Origin: Stramonita haemastoma
Taxonomy: Eukaryota; Mollusca; Gastropoda; Neogastropoda; Muricidae
Direction: 5' to 3'
Assembly: GCA_030674155.1 (NCBI GenBank)
Contig: CM060322.1
Span: 63,987,710-64,007,709 of the forward strand
DNA: 20,000 bases
In this document: positions 18,361 to 20,000 of the stretch, piece by piece
Layout: the number at the start of each line of letters is the position of its first letter
Numbering within the stretch: position 1 is the first letter of the stretch
Notes under the pieces: model-generated
Database searches by the model: none
What the model saw: only the letters and a program-made list of their open reading frames with translations
Told to the model about the DNA's origin: nothing
Program-made: the position numbers and the translations under genes

Positions 18361-18432
<72 letters not shown>
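18257..18432 (+). repeat. (TG)n microsatellite
   Basis: Degenerate part with tandem GTTAGTGTGTTTGCGTGTGT (two copies, about 18330-18370), then a pure (GT)n core at about 18365-18432. Confidence 0.95.
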
Positions 18433-18433
<1 letters not shown>

Positions 18434-18439
18434 ATGTGT

Positions 18440-18712
18440 ATACATCCTACTTCGTGTATATTTTTCTTTTCATATATTTTTACCCTTCGCATCGAATCAA
18501 GACATTCAGTCATAAACGCAAAGTGCACCCCCAACCTGAAGGAATGAATGACTGAAATAAAGAGATAAACAGATAAATGAATGAGTCTGCAGTGCCGAAA
18601 TGACCTGGATGACAGACGTGCACAGCTCCCCAAGATTGCTGAAGCCAAGGACGGGAAACAGTTATTTGCGGAAGCAGCCAAAAGCAATTGTTTTAAATAC
18701 ACTCTTCCCTAA
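18440..18712. other. Mixed non-coding sequence
   Basis: No gene recognised. A short GATAAACAGATAAATGAATG stretch lies near 18563. Confidence 0.35.
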
Positions 18713-18731
18713 CCCCCCCCCCCCCCCCCCC
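18713..18731 (+). repeat. C homopolymer, 19 bases
   Basis: Uninterrupted C19, unusually long for a C/G homopolymer and prone to length error in sequencing. Confidence 0.9.
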
Positions 18732-18944
18732 TCATCCACTCTCCTCTCTTCAAGTATCTTACAGCTGTTTTTGCCAAATTTTCAACAAGGAAAACAAAAG
18801 AAAAGAAACAAAAACAAAAAAAAGCTTTCTCTCAGGTGATGCTGGTTTTGTTTTAAATAGCTCAGCTCCAGTTTGACTTTGAAACTTTTTCTTGATGATT
18901 CATTCAAAGAATGTTCGCTTAAAGTAGCAAACCTAGATTTAATA

Positions 18945-19015
18945 AATAAAAAAGGTTACTGTATTGTAATTGCCCTTCATGGGGATGATTAAAGTGTTTT
19001 TTGACTGGACTTTGA
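18945..19015 (+). mobile_element. Possible LINE 3' terminus
   Basis: TTGCCCTTCATGGGGATGAT, then TAAAGTG and TTGACTGGACTTTGATTTG. A small GCCC/GGGG stem followed by TAAAGT and a short tandem tail resembles CR1/L2-like 3' ends. No coding part is attached. Confidence 0.4.
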
Positions 19016-19063
19016 TTTGTATTTCTGTCAAACCTGTGGTAAATGTTGTGTGAATGACCGATT

Positions 19064-19097
19064 TTTTCGGTTAGGTTTTTTTTCGGTTAGATTTTCT
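19064..19097 (+). repeat. Two-copy tandem TTTTTTCGGTTAG
   Basis: TTTTTTCGGTTAGG and TTTTTTCGGTTAGA in direct succession. Confidence 0.6.
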
Positions 19098-19142
19098 TTC
19101 ATTACATTTCATTTTTCATTTTCATACCACTTTAAATCACGG

Positions 19143-19234
19143 CAGATTTCTCTGCGCAGCGTGAAATTCGGGCTGCTCTCCCCGGGGAGAACACATCGCC
19201 ACAAGGGCACCGCCACCCATTTTTTTCTCCTGCG
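19143..19234 (-). mobile_element. SINE 3' body fragment, inverted relative to the next copy
   Basis: CAGATTTCTCTGC, GTGAAATTCGGGCTGCTCTC and CACCGCCACCCA on the plus strand. As I recall the family, this is the reverse of the head-to-tail direction. It is inverted against 19453-19511. Confidence 0.6.
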
Positions 19235-19511
19235 TACAACATGCATTCAGTGCACGTAAAAGAACCCTCAACAGTAAGACAGCTGTCCCTGGTAACGATG
19301 TGATGATAGTGACATTGATAACATACTGTGTGTGTGTGGGGGGGGGGGGGAATCACTTTCTTGGGGAATATGCACTAGGAAAAAGCCCCTTTCTTTGGGA
19401 AACAGAATAATACACAAAGAGGCAGGATCTATTATAAATGGTTGATGCTTCTCTTTGTGGCGACGTGCTGTCCCCAGGGAGAGCAGCTCCAATTTCTTGC
19501 AGAGAAATCTG
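19235..19511 (+). mobile_element. SINE body, 5'-truncated copy in plus orientation
   Basis: Begins with CAGTGCACGTAAAAGAACCC (about 19249-19268) and GCTGTCCCTGG. It contains a (GT)n/G-run insertion at about 19327-19350. It ends with GTGGCGACGTGCTGTCCCC, GGGAGAGCAGCTCC and GCAGAGAAATCTG at 19511. The tRNA-like head is not present. This is the same family as the copy at 15905-16107, judged from the shared GCACGTAAAAGAACCC-type segment and my recollection of the family order. Confidence 0.5.
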
Positions 19512-19681
19512 TTCTGACTAAATATCCTCCCCCACCCCCCACGCCTCCAAAAAGATTATCGCATTGTCCAGGTAACTCACTGTTGAGCACAATCGCAAAA
19601 CAACAAATACAATTACTCTTGAACAAAAACCAACAAAGATAATTATGCCTTTTGGTTTCTGGCAGATATTTGTGTGGAGGT

Positions 19682-19770
19682 GATAGTGCTGCTGCTGCTG
19701 ATGACGATGATGGCAATGATGACGATGACGACGATAATGAAGATGACTACTATAATGATAATGATGGCGG
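19682..19770 (+). repeat. Decayed (CTG)n - (GAT)n compound tract
   Basis: GTGCTGCTGCTGCTGATGAC followed by GATGATGG, GACGATGACGACGATAATG and similar. It has the same CTG-to-GAT order as 4866-5076 but short and substituted. Confidence 0.75.
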
Positions 19771-19924
19771 CAAGTGAAGTGCTTTGTCCTTCCCTGAAGT
19801 TTTCACCTGTTTTCTCTCGGCAGACGTGTGGTTTTCACTTCCCATCATTACAGACTAGCACGTGAAGCAAGTAATTGTCTTGACATCACTCTTCCAACTG
19901 TCACTGTGCGCCATTCTTCACTTG

Positions 19925-20000
19925 TTTGGGGGGAGGGGGCAGGACGGAGAGAGAAGGGGGAGAGAGAGGGGGGGGGGAAGGAGAGGGAGGGAGAGAGAGG
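19925..20000 (+). repeat. G-rich purine tract at the window edge
   Basis: GGGGGGAGGGGGC, GAGAGAAGGGGGAGAGAGAG and a G run near 19969. It continues out of the window. Confidence 0.85.

Overview
This looks like a 20 kb piece of nuclear DNA from a marine mollusc, most likely a gastropod. Three things point there. There is one candidate coding exon in 20 kb. Simple-sequence repeats are extreme and cover a large part of the window: (CA/TG)n, (GA/CT)n, (CAGA/TCTG)n, (CTG)n, (GAT)n and (CAN)n. The interspersed repeats include tRNA-headed and 5S-rRNA-headed short elements and non-LTR retrotransposon relics whose sequences I associate with molluscan genomes. The lineage call rests on recalled repeat sequence, not on a search. 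There is no sign of bacterial gene organisation.

Layout. 1-860 is non-repetitive sequence without a recognisable gene. About 896-1298 holds the only convincing host coding sequence: a likely first coding exon (start at 945, splice acceptor just upstream) encoding a Pro/Ser-rich, probably disordered N-terminus. 1300-2430 is pyrimidine-rich microsatellite followed by (ATC)n. 2815-3175 (minus strand) is a decayed 3' end of a non-LTR retrotransposon with a (GATA)n-type tail. 3340-5560 holds (GT)n, an unclassified GC-richer block, a 22-unit (CTG) tract fused to a GAT tract, and a long (CA)n.

6480-7640 and 12125-12372 contain copies of a 5S-rRNA-derived SINE, including an unusual inverted arrangement at 6482-6725. 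8190-8640 has (CTG)9, a TAGACTGTCTTCC minisatellite and a likely LINE 3' tail. 9100-11560 is nearly all dinucleotide repeat, with a locally duplicated segment (10761 and 11182) and one open minus-strand stretch of high-complexity sequence at 9275-9520. 12550-14920 is an almost continuous block of compound satellites, including a roughly 50-bp higher-order array of CAGA/GATAGGCAG units. 15905-16107 is a minus-strand tRNA-derived SINE. 16260-17165 is compound microsatellite. 17628-18208 (minus strand) is a second LINE 3' end with a zinc-knuckle remnant; its 3' terminus recurs at 9781, 10184 and 15369. 19143-19511 is a two-part SINE copy that forms an inverted repeat.

Apart from the single exon there is no gene set acting together. 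The biology here is that of transposable-element tails and expanding satellites. I found no candidate for a new defence, metabolic or regulatory gene system. The most distinctive signals are structural: the terminally inverted SINE structure, the recurring LINE 3' terminus that often abuts simple repeats, and the higher-order satellite.
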